From Castor canadensis (taxonomy: Eukaryota > Chordata > Mammalia > Rodentia > Castoridae): a stretch of 64,000 nucleotides of DNA. Below the pieces are notes generated by a model. That model did not search any database. It was not told the DNA's origin and saw only the letters and a list, made by a program, of their open reading frames with translations. The position numbers and the translations under genes are program-made. Positions 45,803 to 57,425 of the stretch are shown here, one piece after another. The DNA lies in contig NC_133389.1 of assembly GCF_047511655.1 (NCBI RefSeq), positions 43,062,295 through 43,126,294 on the forward strand. Reading direction: 5' to 3'. The first letter of the stretch is position 1; each line of letters begins with the position of its first letter.

Positions 45803-46980
45803 TTTTTGTTTCTGTAGTCCAGAGGATCTCTAAGTGGAGAATCATGTGAATTATTACTAGGAGAATATGCATCGTTTACTGCAATGCCAGCTCCACTTTG
45901 GCCTCATCTAGCAGGATATATTTGGAAACATTTATAGTTCTTATCTTTTGCTCATTTCCCAACTTATCTCATTTCAGCAACCATGGGTCATGTTTCCCTT
46001 CCCCAACCCAGTGTTCTCTCTCTGGGACAGAGTCCGTATAAAACTGGGACAACAGTAGAAGTGGTCCTTGGAGGGGTTGGGAATGACAACTGGAAAATGA
46101 TTGTAAAAGCAACATTCTCTTAGAAGCAGCTGAAAACAGAAGGTGAGGTACAGTTGGACATCTGGGTTACATCCTGGGAAAAGGACAGCAAGCTCTGACA
46201 ATCCAAGTGATTAGAACATAGAAAGAAACTCTGAAACAGAAGAGCCACTGTGACTAGTCCTCATTATGCACTTAAGCCTCTATAGCCTTCTTCATGTCAG
46301 AGCCCCTCCAGCCCTTCTCAGAGTCCATCCATCCAACATGTTGCAATGAGAACTGGGGTTGCGATGCAACAGATCAAATATTGAAAATTAAATGAATCAT
46401 GCACAGGTTTTTAAAAGTTCACTTTGGAAATTTTGTTGGATTTTCAAAATTCACAATTGTCTTGATGGAGTATATCAACAGTGCTTCTTCTTCTAGACAA
46501 GTTAAATCCCGCCCTCTCTCCCCCACTCAACTCGCCATTCTTTTTGTGATTTTTTAAAAATCATTTTTACATTTACTCACATGTGTATACATTGTTTGGG
46601 CCACCCCCCCCACGCCCATGTTGGAATAGGTTCTGCCCTCTTGTTCTCTGATTTAATTGAAGAGAAAACATAAGCGATAATAAGAAAGATAGCATTTTTG
46701 TTAGTTTGAAATAAAAATACCTATACAGAGAGATTCCTAGTGTTGTTTCCGTGCATATGTGTGTTACAACCCACAATGGTTCATCTCTACCAGACCTCTT
46801 CACTACTTCCTAGTCCCCTTCCCATAGTGGCCTCTGCCAGTTTAAGATTCACTCCTCTACAGTGAGCACATCAACCATATTCAAGTTTTAGGTTTCCTTC
46901 CCTTTCCCTATTCCTTCTGTGTGCGATTTCCCCATAGTGTGTGACCCATGTCCAGTAATATTACTATACTTGTTTTTGGT

Positions 46981-49080
46981 CTACAATCTGCATATGAGGG
47001 AGAACATGTGAGTTTTGGCCTTCTGAGCCTGGCTAACTTTCCTTAAGATGATGTTCTCCAGTTCCATCCATTTACTTGCGAGTGACAAAATTTTATTACT
47101 CTTTGTGGCTGAATAAAATTCCATTGTGTATAAATACCACATTTTCTTAATCCATTCGTCAGTAGTGGGGCATCTTGGCTGTTTCCATAACTTGGCTATT
47201 GTGAATAGCACTGCAATAAACATGGGTGTACAGGTGCCTCTTGGAGTAACCTGAGTCGCATTCCTTTGGGAATATCCCCAGGAGTGGGATTGCTGGATCA
47301 TATGGCAGATCTATGGTTAGTTTTTTAAGAAGCCTTCATATTGTTTTCCAAAGTGGTTGTACTAGCTTACATTCCCACCAGCAGTGTATGAGGGTTCCTT
47401 TTTCCCCTCATCCTCACCAATACTTGTTGTTGGTGGTGTTCTTGATGATGGCTATTCTAACAGGAGTGAGGTGGAATCTTAGTGTGGTTTTGATTTGCAT
47501 TTCCTTTATGGCCAGGGACGGTGAACATTTTTCCATGTGTTTTTGTCCATTTGGACTTCTTCCTTTGAAAAAGTTCTGTTTTGTTCAGTTGCCCACTTCT
47601 TTATTGGTTCATTGATTTTGGGGGAGTTTAGTTTTTTGCGCTCCCTGTATATTCTGGTTATCAGTAATTTGTCTGATGTATAGTGAGTAAATATTTTCTC
47701 CCACTCTGTGGATGGTCTCTTCAGTTTAGAGACCATTTCTTTTGTTGTGAAGAAGCTTTTTAATTTCATGTAGTCCCATTTGTCCATCCTTTCTCTTAGT
47801 TGCTGGGCTGCTTGAGTTCTACCAAGGAAGTCCTTGCCTAAACCTATTGCTTCCAGAGTATTCCCTGCTCTTTCCTGTACTAACTTTAGAGTTTTGGGTC
47901 TGATATGAAGGTCCTTAATCCACTCTGAGTCAATACTAGTACAGGGTAATAAACATAGATCTAGTTTCAGTTTTCTGCAGGCAGATAACCACTTTTTCCA
48001 GCAACATTTGTTGATGAGGCTGTCTTTTCTCCATTGTATGTTTTTGGTGCCTTTGTCAAAAATAAGGTGGACATAGCTGTGTGGATTCATATCCAGGCCC
48101 TCTATTCTGTTCCACTGGTCTTCATATCTGTTTTTGTGCCAGTACCATGCTGTTTTTATTGCTATTGCTCTGTAATATAGTTTGACGTCGGGTATTGTGA
48201 TACCTCCAGCATTGCTCTTTTTGCTGAGTACTGCCTTGGCTATTCGCGGTCTCTTGTGTTTCCCAATGAACTGTAGGGTAGATTTTTTAGTCTCTGTGAT
48301 GAATGTCATTGGAATTTTGATGGGAATTGCATTGAACATGTAGATTGCTTTTGTTAGTATAGCCATTTTTACTATGTTGATTCTACCAATCCATGAGCAC
48401 GGGAGATCTCTCCATCTTATGTTGTCTTCCTCCATCTCTTTCTTCAAGGGTTTGTAGTTCTCCTTGTAGAGGTCATTTACATCTTTGTTAAGTTTATTCC
48501 TAGGTATTTGATTTATTTTGAGGCTATTGTAAATGGAATTGTTTTTCCTATATTCTTTCTCAATTTGGTCATTGATGGTGTATAGAAAGTCTACTGATAT
48601 TTGTAAGTTGATTTTGTATCTTGCTACATTGCTGAAGCTGTTTATGGTGTCTAGGAATTTTTGTGTGGAGTTTTTTGGGTCTTTGAGGTATAGGATCATG
48701 TTGTCTGCAAATAGGGATACTGGGCAATTTCTTTACCTATTTGTATTCCTTTTATTTCTTCTTCTTGCCTTATTTCTCTGGCTAGGAATTTCAGAACTAT
48801 TTTGAATAGGAGTGGGGAGAGTGGGCATCCTTGTCTTGTTCCTGACTTTAGGGGAAATGGTTTCAGTGTTTCCCCATTAAGTATGGTGTTGGCTGTAGGT
48901 TTATCATATAAAGCCTTTATAATATTGAGGTGCATTCCTTCTATTCCTAGCTGTCTTAGAGCTTTTATCGTGAAATGATGTTGAATCTAATCATAGGCTT
49001 TTCTACATCTATTGAGATGATCAACTGATTTTGTCTTTGCTTCTGTCAATGTGTTGCTTGACTAAGATTTCAAGATTTCT
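46981..49080 (-). pseudogene. L1 ORF2 fragment (late RT, C-terminal region), broken
   Basis: The segment 48935-48696 shows the RT words [13 protein letters not shown] and a following [11 protein letters not shown]-like stretch. A frame change precedes the catalytic motif, which reads Phe-Ala-Asp-Asn (48711-48700) instead of FADD. The 397-residue frame 48699-47506 covers the thumb and C-terminal region ([29 protein letters not shown]). The last segment, 47301-46981, contains KKMWYLYTMEFYSA and ends SLICRL, the usual L1 terminus. The endonuclease and first RT blocks are deleted. Not functional. Confidence 0.85.
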
Positions 49081-49084
49081 TCTG

Positions 49085-49587
49085 TTTTTTTCCCTTTAAT
49101 TTCTGTTTTATCTTCAGGCTCTGAGATTGTGTCTCCACTTGCTCTAGTCTGCTGGAGTGGCCTACCACTGTGTTTTTTGTTGAGTAAAGCAACTTTTTAT
49201 TTCCAGCATTTCTGTTTGATTCTTTTTTCTGAGGATTTCTATAACTTTGTTCAACTCCTTTTTTATGTTTTGTGTTGTCTTCTTTATTTCATATATCTCT
49301 GTTTTAATAGTGTCCGTTTTTTCACTTTGGTGTTTGTTTAAGTCATCTCTGAGTTCATTTATTTGTTTCTGTGTCTTCTCATGTTCTTTATTTTTGCTGT
49401 CTTGAAATTTCTTGAGTGCATCTTGTACATTCTGGTTAACCATGTTTGGTATCTTCTCCATGAATTTCTCAGTGATTTCTTCTTTGAGGGATTTTTTTTT
49501 TTTGTGGATGTCTCTGGGCTCCTTAGTGACATTTATCATTGTTTTGTTGGGGTTAGGAACTGGGTATCCATTTTCTTCATTTCCCAC
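49085..49587 (-). pseudogene. L1 ORF1 fragment (N-terminal coiled coil)
   Basis: The open frame starts MGNEENGYPVPN and is followed by a strongly charged, Lys/Glu-rich heptad-like region (residues about 30-130), as in L1 ORF1p trimerisation domains. The first frame ends after residue 141. Further coiled-coil-like sequence continues in broken frames to about 49085, where ORF2 sequence begins. The RNA-binding C-terminal half is absent. Confidence 0.75.
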
Positions 49588-49599
49588 TGAATCCTATAT

Positions 49600-51200
49600 G
49601 GAATTTTTTTTTTTTTTTTGAGGACTGTGGTTTCTACCCCTTCTTCTTCTTCCCATCACTCTTTGGTGCTGTGCAACTATGTTCTTGATAGGCTAATTGG
49701 TGTTTTTAAAAATATTATTTATTTATTCACATGTAATTGGTGGTTTTAATTGCCTGTTTTCTTTCTCTTAATTTTTGTGTTGTGATTGACTTGGTATTTA
49801 GCTAGGTTGATGTGTTCTTTCTGTCCCTGGCCTGGAGGTGTAATTTAGCAGTAACAAATTCACAGCTTCAATGCCAGACCAGTTGTTTACATATTATGTA
49901 GAAAACTGCTTGGTGATAATATCTATAAACAGTGGGAGTTGGGGGGGCAGGTAATGGTTATTAGGCTAGATATAGAAATTTGGGTAATTGGTAAAGGTGG
50001 AACTAAAAAAGGGGGCAGGAAAAGGGGTGGGTAGGGGAAAAGGCATGGGGTCTGGTGGGTTTTGTGGCTCTTGTGCATATTTTGGTGTATTTCTGTTGTA
50101 GTGGAGGGTGCTTATGTCAGGGATTGCAGGGGGCTGGGGTTGTGTACAGTTGGTACAGTTGGTACAGTAGCTAGTCAGTGGGTGGTGAGAGTGTAGGATA
50201 GAGGGGTAGTGTTGTGACAGGTTGAAGAAGAAAAGGAGGGGGAGGTGAAGACGGGGGAGAGAGTGGATGAGAAAGGGCAGAAACGGTAGTTGGAAGGGAG
50301 AGCAATAGATTGTAGCACAGGAAAAGGAGGGAAAATGAAGAGGGTAAGAATAGGGATAAGAAAATGGTGATGATTAAGTTAACAATACAAAAAACCCTCC
50401 AAAAAACAAAACAAAAAAACCCACCAGGTACAAAAAGTTGTCTTTTTGTAAAAGTTTTGGAGTTATTCCTTGGGTGTCCAATCCTGGTATTGGCATACAA
50501 CCAGGAGCTCTGATATGGTCTTACCAGGTGACTGGCTTGTGGGTAGTATTTGGTTCCTTCTGTTCAGAGGGCAAGTTGCACTTGGGAGATAAGGTAAGTG
50601 TGCCAGTTCTTGCAGGGTGGTCAGAGCTGTTGTTGTTTTCTTCAGCTGCAACTCTGTTTGGTCAGCTCCTCCCCCAGCAAGGTGGTACAATTCAGTTTTG
50701 AGTGCTGCCCTCTGTCCCATGAGATCAGCTCCGGGATCTACCACTTGCCACTCTCAGCCTTTTTGCCTATGCCCACCTTTGCTGGGTGCTCGTGGCTCCT
50801 CTGGGAGGTGGCTTGTTGCCCCACCCCAGCTCTCAGCCTTTGTTGCTTTTCCTGTGTTTGTTCACTGAGAGTTTGGCGTTGAGAGTTTGGCTCCTTGCCC
50901 ACCTCCACCTCTGCTGTCCATGTGAGATTACATTTTGCTGTTTATGCTTTCCAGTTTTGTTGGGGGGATATTCAGTCTGCCCAGGGGCTGTGCTGGATTA
51001 TGTTCCTGGGGGGTGGGTAGGGGAATTGAGTGAGGTGCTTCACCTGTTCATTCTGCAGATTCACACCAGCAGCATGTAGCTGACTGGTAGGGAGAAATGA
51101 CATGGTGTAGGGAGGCTTTCCATGGGTTAGGGGTCCAGGATGTTCAATTCTGATTGATGCTCTGTCTTCTGCATTTCAGGCTACTGTGGTGACTTGAGTT
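49600..51200 (-). promoter_or_regulatory. Probable L1 5' UTR/promoter region
   Basis: This is G-rich on the plus strand (C-rich on the L1 strand), lies directly upstream of the ORF1 start, has no gene, and contains a purine-rich tract at 50220-50350 and short GTTGGTACA repeats near 50147-50167. Assignment is by position; the right boundary is uncertain. Confidence 0.5.
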
Positions 51201-51302
51201 TTACAAATGACCCTGGTGTCACTTGCAGGCCACAGTAGGAGAGAGATTGAATTACATAGAACTGCTCTCAGCAACACAGCACGATCCAGAAAAAATGGGC
51301 TG

Positions 51303-51415
51303 GTTTTTTCTTTTTTCTTTTTTTTTTTTTTTTTTGATATTTTTGGCTTTTTTTTTAAACTCAGGGCCTCAGGCTTGCTAGGCAAGTGTTCTAACTTGAG
51401 CCGTCCCATCAACCC
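51303..51415 (-). mobile_element. ID-type SINE with long T-rich flank
   Basis: An about 50 bp T-rich run precedes AACTCAGGGCCTCAGGCTTG, CTAGGCAAGTGTTCTAACTT. It sits at the 5' end side of the L1. Confidence 0.8.
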
Positions 51416-51603
51416 GCACCATTATTTTCATTCAAACAACTATTCTCTTATTGGTTGACTTGTTTGTTATAGATAATAAAATAAATACTAGAAGGACAAA
51501 GATTAAATAGGCCCAATTCCTGACTTCAATTATGTTAATAGTCAGTGAGGGTAGCAATAAAAACCAAGAATAATATACAGGAAGCAATTAGGTCATATTT
51601 GGA

Positions 51604-51740
51604 TTTTTTTTTTTTTTTTGAAATGAGAGTCTTATATTGTCAAGGCTAGTCTTAAACTGTTGGGCTCAAATGACAACTCCTTCCTCAGCCTCCTGACAGC
51701 TGGTATTACAGGTGTGCACTACCACACCTGACTTGCATGT
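51604..51740 (-). mobile_element. B1-like SINE
   Basis: Plus strand: T-run, AAATGAGAGTCTTATATTGT, TTCCTCAGCCTCCTGACAGC, ATTACAGGTGTGCACTACCA. Confidence 0.8.
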
Positions 51741-52284
51741 GTGGATTTTTAACAAAGGTATATACACCTCATCTCATGTTTTCAACTTGGCTTATGGTGT
51801 GGTTTTACAATAAATGGAAGGCCATTCTCACCTACTGATGGGCTTGATACAGGTTTCAGAATCTCCACGTCAGCAATGTATTATAGCTGGTGAGCCAGAA
51901 CAATAGAAAGTGTGAGAGCCATGAGGAATGGGAGGCAATATTTGAAAGTGTCTCGATTAGCAGATGTGTGTAAAGAGAGGGATCTACTGGAATAGCAAGA
52001 TGTACCAAGTGGACACTTAAGGTTCATGTCCACCGTGAGGTGGTAGAGTATTTGAAGATAGACTGTGATAGAGATGTGATTTCTTGAGCCACAAAGCCCC
52101 TGAGGGAGATCAAAGTATTCCACCCCAAGTGAAACATGGCCCTAAGAATTAGCTTCCCTGTAGAAAATACCATGCTGGGAGTAGAAATGGCCCACCTCCA
52201 GAGCTCAGGCATCAGGAGAGAGGCTCATGTACTAGTTCCAGTAACTCAAGTATATTTCTTTGGCAAATTTTGAGGTTATTGTTA

Positions 52285-52475
52285 TTATTTTTTTTGGTGG
52301 TACTGGGGTTTGAAGTCAGGGCCTCACACTTCCTAGGCAGGCATTTTACCACTTGAGCCATTCTGCCAGTGGCAGATAGGGTCTGTTTGCCCAGGCTGCC
52401 TTTAACTGAGATCCTCCTGATCTCTGACTCCTCAGTAGCTAGGATTATAGACATGAGCCATGGGTGCCTGGCTGT
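52285..52475 (-). mobile_element. Composite SINE (7SL-like + ID-like)
   Basis: On the plus strand: a T-run, GGTACTGGGGTTTGAAGTCA..ACCACTTGAGCC, then GCCCAGGCTGCC..ATCTCTGACTCCTCAGTAGC..ATGAGCCATGGGTGCC, which is the composite SINE read backwards. Confidence 0.85.
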
Positions 52476-52689
52476 GTTAGCTTGTTAAGAGAAACTGAAG
52501 ACTATAGACACAGGAATGGTTGTAGAAAACTGTTCCCTTTTTTTGTTAAAAGATATTTACATCCAATTACATGAGTAAAATAAATAGTGAACACAGCATA
52601 TACTTTTTCTTGATGTATATTAATTGTAAAAAATAATGGGTTTCATTGTGACATTTTCATACATGCATATAATGTACTTTTGTTATGGG

Positions 52690-54170
52690 AGTTTTAGGGC
52701 AAAAACTCGGGTTTTGGGAGTTCCAACAGATTAGGTTCAGCAACCTGTCCCAATATGCCAAGTAAAGAGACAAGTAGTGGTTAAGGGCTGAGAAAGGAGA
52801 TTTAATAAATGTGGTCACATAGGGAAGAACTGATAAAAGGGTTCTGTGATCCCAGGTCTGTCTTCTGGGTTACTGACATGAGCGTTAGGTTTAAACAGCT
52901 GAAGAACTGGGGCAGGGGTTAAGCGGTATGCATAATTAAATAGTCTTGATTCAAGTGTGGTCTGGTTGATCATTACCTCAGTTCTGGTCCTGCAAGATGG
53001 GCCACAGAAATCCTATTGCTTGGGAATCTAATCAGGTTCCTGTAAGATGATTGTTTCTACTTGGGAATGGTCTTATCATGGGATGATCTGTCTCTGAGTC
53101 TCTGCTGTTCCTGGAATCCATAGTTACTGCAGGTTTAGGACAATGATTAGAGACTTTCAGGCAACATTTTGGGGGTCAGGAACAGGACATTGCAAAAGCT
53201 GACAGTAAAATACCTCAGTCACTCTTATCTTTGTGCCTTCAGCCTTAAAGGGGGATGAGGTAGGTTTGGTGTCAGTGGCTTTTAGACAGACACTTCTTGA
53301 GTGATTAACATGTCTATATGCAGAGTTAAGCAGGAGCCTGGTCCAAAGTTTTAAGACAAGGAGAGTCAAAAAAGAAGGGATGCCAGGCCTTCATTCTGCT
53401 TTTAGTTAATTTATGGGCCCAAGTGAGGAGTCAATGCTTTTTAGCAAAAGAGGTTTCTAAGTACCTGTTATGCTTTGATCCTATTTATCCCCCATTGCCC
53501 TTTTTTCAGAACATATCTGATATGCTCCCTCCCTTTCTGCCTGGGAAAGATCTTTCCATAGGAAGAAGAGATGGGGGTGAGGGGCGGGGTATCAGAGATG
53601 GTCGCAGATGGCTATTACCTGGGAGACTTCATCTGCACAGCAAGACAACTGTTGTGTCTGGGAACCTAAGGGACAGATGCATAGTAAGTCAGTATCCCAT
53701 CCCCCATGGAGAGCACTGTGAGCCCTGCACCCTGAAGAGATACATGGTCTCATAAATCTTCCATGAGGCTGATAGATAGGATGCTCTCAAGGTTGTTTCC
53801 CCCTGATATGGGGCAAACAGACCAGCACATTGAAGATAGTCTGTGCGTGTGAATCCACAACCATGGGAACAAACCCACCTAACCCTTACCCTAACCCAGA
53901 GTTGAAGTGCCATAAAAAGCCCCAGCCTTCACCTCAGCAGGGAGCCACTGGTTTCCGGACTCCGCTGCACTGCTCTAGCTGCAGCCTTTTCTTTTTCTAA
54001 TAAATCTACCTGTGTGCACATCCTGAGCTTATTCCTAACCCCAGTGAAGACAAGAACCTCTGGAGTGGCCCCCCAGTACCCCACAACACAACCCTTGCTC
54101 ACTGTGTTCCTCCTCCTGCCAGCATTCCAGAGCCTGCTCCACCTCCCTTTCCTGACAAGCTCTAAGCCAC
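52690..54170. mobile_element. LTR-like block, probably ERV-derived
   Basis: No open reading frame of a viral protein is seen. The right part (about 53500-54170, plus strand) has an LTR-like layout: a CATAAAAAG TATA-type box at 53912, then a TTTCTAATAAATC poly(A) signal near 53995 and a downstream pyrimidine/CA-rich stretch. The left part (52690-53400) looks like an LTR 3' region on the minus strand (TTTATTAAATCTCC, ending near CTCCCATAACA). Family and exact ends were not determined. Confidence 0.45.
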
Positions 54171-54324
54171 AAGACAAGGAAGATAACCATTCTATGTTGA
54201 TAAAAACATCATTTCTTCAGGAACACCCGGTAATCCCAAATGTGCTTGTACCAAATAACAAAGTGCTATGCATTCATTAGAAACTTCTATGGTGTTGAGT
54301 AGGCCAGGAGTATTAAATGCATTT

Positions 54325-54395
54325 TTGTTTTTGATAGAACTGGTGTTTGAACACAGTTCTTGTACTTACTAGACAGGTGCTCAAATGCACTTTTG
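54325..54395 (-). mobile_element. ID-type SINE fragment
   Basis: GATAGAACTGGTGTTTGAAC, ACTTACTAGACAGGTGCTCA on the plus strand, diverged. Between the candidate DSG2 3' end and the LTR-like block. Confidence 0.65.
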
Positions 54396-54709
54396 ACCTA
54401 TGAGATATTCAATTAATGATGGGCTTATTAGGATGTAACTCTGTCAGAAGTCAAGGAGCATCTCTATTTTTTTTTTTTTTAACTGAACATACTTACAGTG
54501 AAAATTATTTACTGTTGATCTGAAATTCAAATTTACATGGGTCTTCTTGTCTTCTATCTTTCTTAGGAAGAGAAACCATGCTCTTCCAAAGAGGCTGGCT
54601 AGGCTAGTGTAAGCAGATCTGATGAATAATCCAAAGTGCTTTCTCTAACAACTGAGCAATATTCCTTGGAAAATAAGACATCAATAAGACATGGAGAAAG
54701 AGTCACTCT

Positions 54710-56399
54710 AAATGCGGTCTTTTTATTTAAATATTTTATGATGATACACATACAAATATTCTCTCCCATGGAACAAATGTAAAAAGTAATGCAAATTACC
54801 CTTTCAGGAACAAAGAAGACCCTGTAGAACATGTACCTGCACTAAAACGAGGGACAGATTAGGCTTTGAAGCTTGCCCAAGGAGGGAGTTTAAGACCAAA
54901 TTTTGTTTTTCTAGGTCCATAGGTCATATTTACATTTTCACACAGTAGTGATATTTCTATTGCATATTTGGCAAAATATAACAACTACAATGAAAAAAAA
55001 AAACAAAAACAAAAAAACTACTAAGTAGAACGTAAACAATTCTAGACCATGGAAAAGTGAGCTCCATCTTAGCCACAGCTTATGAGTTCTAAAACTATTG
55101 CTGTTACTTGCACACAGTGGGGTGCATTGTATAAATTTTTTGAAAACACAATTCAAGGAAACAATATTTTTAAAAAAGTCTACAAAAGTATAATTCTAAA
55201 GTTTCACTTCCCCAGCAAAATATCTTAAAAGTCAAAAAATTAAGTCTTTAAAAATTATGAAAATTTGTTGGAGGAAATATTTACTGATTCTGCCTGCATA
55301 TATATTTTGAAGCATTATTATTTCTAGGAGCAAGAAAACACAATCTATTTAGGAATGGCATAACCAAATAGCCTTTTTAAAAAAACAAGGCAAAGATATT
55401 GTGCAAAATGAGGCCAACTATTTGAGTTTTAAAAAATACACTATTTACTATTCGTGAACTAAGTCATGACAAGCCAATGATTTTTGAGACAGCAGAATAA
55501 AATCGTAATTTGAAATGCATAATTATAGAAATATAAGGTTTTTTGTTTATTTTAACAATTGTGTCTAAAAAAGGTTTGTAAAATTCAATTTAATTCCACA
55601 ATTAATTATTTGGCACCCATAATAGACACTGCTATAAAGCAATGAAACATGCATCAGTCTTGCAACACTAGAGAATATGTTTGGTTAATGTAGCTGCACT
55701 GAATTGTAGCTGTTAAGAAAATAAAGTATGTCCTGAGTTTTTTTCCTAGAATATTAACATAATAAGTAAAATTATCTCATATTTATGAATTTTGTCCTGG
55801 ATGATTCAACTGAATTTGAAGGGTCCAAAATTTTCATGACTGTTAAGAGACAAAATACAAATGTCATTTGTAAGATCACATGATGTGTGCATGTGCAGGG
55901 ACACACAATGTATGCTCTTACCATGTTGGTGGTCTAAAAATCTAATCAACAAATTACAAGGGTTCCAGTCTTAAAGAAAACCAACAACAAAACTGGTAGC
56001 TAGACTGCTGGTGAATGTTTAGAAAAATGAGCTACTGATGCAGAAGGTAATGTAGAGACTATACAAGGTCAATGTTAAGTGGTAATTTGGTATGCAAAGA
56101 GACCCTGTTCCCTGGGCTGCTCCAGTGGATAGCTATGAACTGGATACTGTGTGTTAATCTGGTGGATTCTCAGATGTCAGATGTACCCTTTGTTTCATTT
56201 TGTGAACACTGTTTGCACAACTCACTAAAAGGCACTTAAGAAAGAGGATCGTCACTATGTCCTCAGTGTATCACAGGACATTTCTGAAATACGTATCTGG
56301 AAGCACAGACAGTATGGCCTTTTGTCTATCTGTGACTGAGGTACATGGAAACATGCAGTCCCTGCTAGTTAAAATCTAGATTTTGTGACTGGTTGCTGT
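54710..56399 (-). other. DSG2: DSG2 3' UTR (extent inferred)
   Basis: This is AT-rich sequence without SINEs from the stop codon to a candidate AATAAA at 54727-54722, about 1.7 kb. It holds many ATTTA-type runs. The absence of young repeats fits a constrained UTR. The true end could differ. Confidence 0.55.
54722..54727 (-). terminator. DSG2: Candidate DSG2 poly(A) signal AATAAA
   Basis: The minus strand reads AATATTTAAATAAAAAGACC. It is the last canonical AATAAA before the repeat-rich DNA to the left. An alternative AATAAA occurs near 55545, so a shorter UTR is also possible. Confidence 0.5.
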
Positions 56400-57425
56400 T
56401 TATGAGTAAGAATGCTGCACAGTGCTATGTTTGGTGACCCTGGTAGAAGATGTGGTTATGGTAGAATTAGAAGGACCAGACTCCTCTAGACTAAAAGTTG
56501 GCAGAGGACCACCAGGAACTCCAGTTCCAGAAATCACTGTCTTTCCAGTCTTTCTAGAGGTTTCAGTGGGAATTTGGTGACTGGATTGCAGAGTGGAAGC
56601 AGGTGTTAGCACTCTTTCTGTCACCACCACATTCTGTCCTACTGCCATGTGGGGTGTAGCCAGAGAGGGCTGTAACCCAGAGCTGGGGGCAAGGATGCTC
56701 TCTCTTTCCCTCACCATAACATAATGTGCATCTTGCAGGTGCTGGGTGCCTTCCAGAGGGTTTGGGACGCCCCCATTAGGCTGGATCACTCTTTCGGTAA
56801 CCGTGATGTTACCTTCATTAGCATAATGCTGGTCTACCAAGGTGGAAGCTGGAGCATACACCCTTTCTGTCACAACAAGGCTCTGTGGTTGTCTAGGGCC
56901 CAGGATCACGGTGCTTGGTGGCACAGTGGAGCCTGTGCCATAGGAGGTTTCTGTCATTATGATATTGCCAGAAGCCACTGGGTCAGGAAGAGGCGGTGCT
57001 ACCTTTTGACTCTGCCTAGAAGACATGGGTCTTTCAGTGACAATTTCCTGAGTTACTCTCTCTCTATGTGCTTCACGTGAAGGTTCTGGAACTTGAAAGC
57101 TGCTGCCAGAGGAGGAGGCACTGTCTGAATTAACCATAGCTTGCTCATAGAGTGAGCGTGAAGCTGTGTTCATACCTGTTTCTTTGACAGGGCCTTGCCT
57201 CTGTTCACTATCTACATCCATAACTATTTTTTGACCCAGGCAAACTTCAGCGAGTGTCTTGAATTTAAGTCCCAAGTCATCCAAGAAGCGGTCATCTTGC
57301 TCTCCTTCAATAAAACTGCAACAACCAGTGGACCCATGTAAAGATTCTGTTTCTTCTTGAGAATAAACCAGAAGGCAGTCTTTGGCCATGTGAATGTCAT
57401 CCTCCTCGGTGTATGAGGCCACTTT
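56400..57425 (-). CDS. DSG2: DSG2 exon 15: catenin-binding segment, repeat unit domain, stop
   Basis: The acceptor CCTTATAG precedes 57425; the reading frame opens Lys-Val-Ala-Ser-Tyr-Thr and runs 341 codons to TAA at 56402-56400. The first about 80 residues finish the plakoglobin-binding region. Later residues form several about 29-residue desmoglein repeats containing the VTERV or VRERE motif and PASTL. The last residues, VQHSYS, equal the human end. Confidence 0.97.
   Translation of the reverse strand, partial: KVASYTEEDDIHMAKDCLLVYSQEETESLHGSTGCCSFIEGEQDDRFLDDLGLKFKTLAEVCLGQKIVMDVDSEQRQGPVKETGMNTASRSLYEQAMVNSDSASSSGSSFQVPEPSREAHRERVTQEIVTERPMSSRQSQKVAPPLPDPVASGNIIMTETSYGTGSTVPPSTVILGPRQPQSLVVTERVYAPASTLVDQHYANEGNITVTERVIQPNGGVPNPLEGTQHLQDAHYVMVRERESILAPSSGLQPSLATPHMAVGQNVVVTERVLTPASTLQSSHQIPTETSRKTGKTVISGTGVPGGPLPTFSLEESGPSNSTITTSSTRVTKHSTVQHSYS

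Larger units (their letters stand above)
36945..46540. other. Intergenic DNA, no gene seen
   Basis: Holds the two hairpins, composite SINEs, an old L1 fragment and L2 tail listed separately. Overlapping frames of 75-107 residues at 37845-38257 (minus) could be an eroded retrocopy, but I recognise no family. 39710-41650 and 43900-44950 show nothing. Confidence 0.55.
46540..51200 (-). mobile_element. LINE-1, near full span, internally deleted, inactive
   Basis: The minus strand carries, in order, a C/G-rich 5' region (about 51200-49600), the N-terminal part of ORF1 (49587 to about 49085), then directly the RT-domain part of ORF2 (about 49080 to 46981) and a 3' UTR to about 46540. The ORF1 C-terminus, the inter-ORF region, the ORF2 endonuclease and early RT are missing. 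ORF2 has frameshifts near 48710 and 47505. Its long open stretches suggest a fairly young, lineage-specific copy. Outer ends are approximate; I could not define target-site duplications. Confidence 0.85.

Noticed and set aside
50171-51079. Several overlapping frames of 80-110 residues in the G-rich block
   Set aside because: Low-complexity Ser/Pro/Leu-rich translations of the L1 5' region; no protein family.
53875-53897. Telomere-like ACCCTTACCCTAACCC
   Set aside because: Only about two imperfect units; too short to be an interstitial telomeric repeat and probably part of the LTR-like block.
56724-57080. Plus-strand frame of 118 residues
   Set aside because: It is a shadow of DSG2 exon 15 on the opposite strand.
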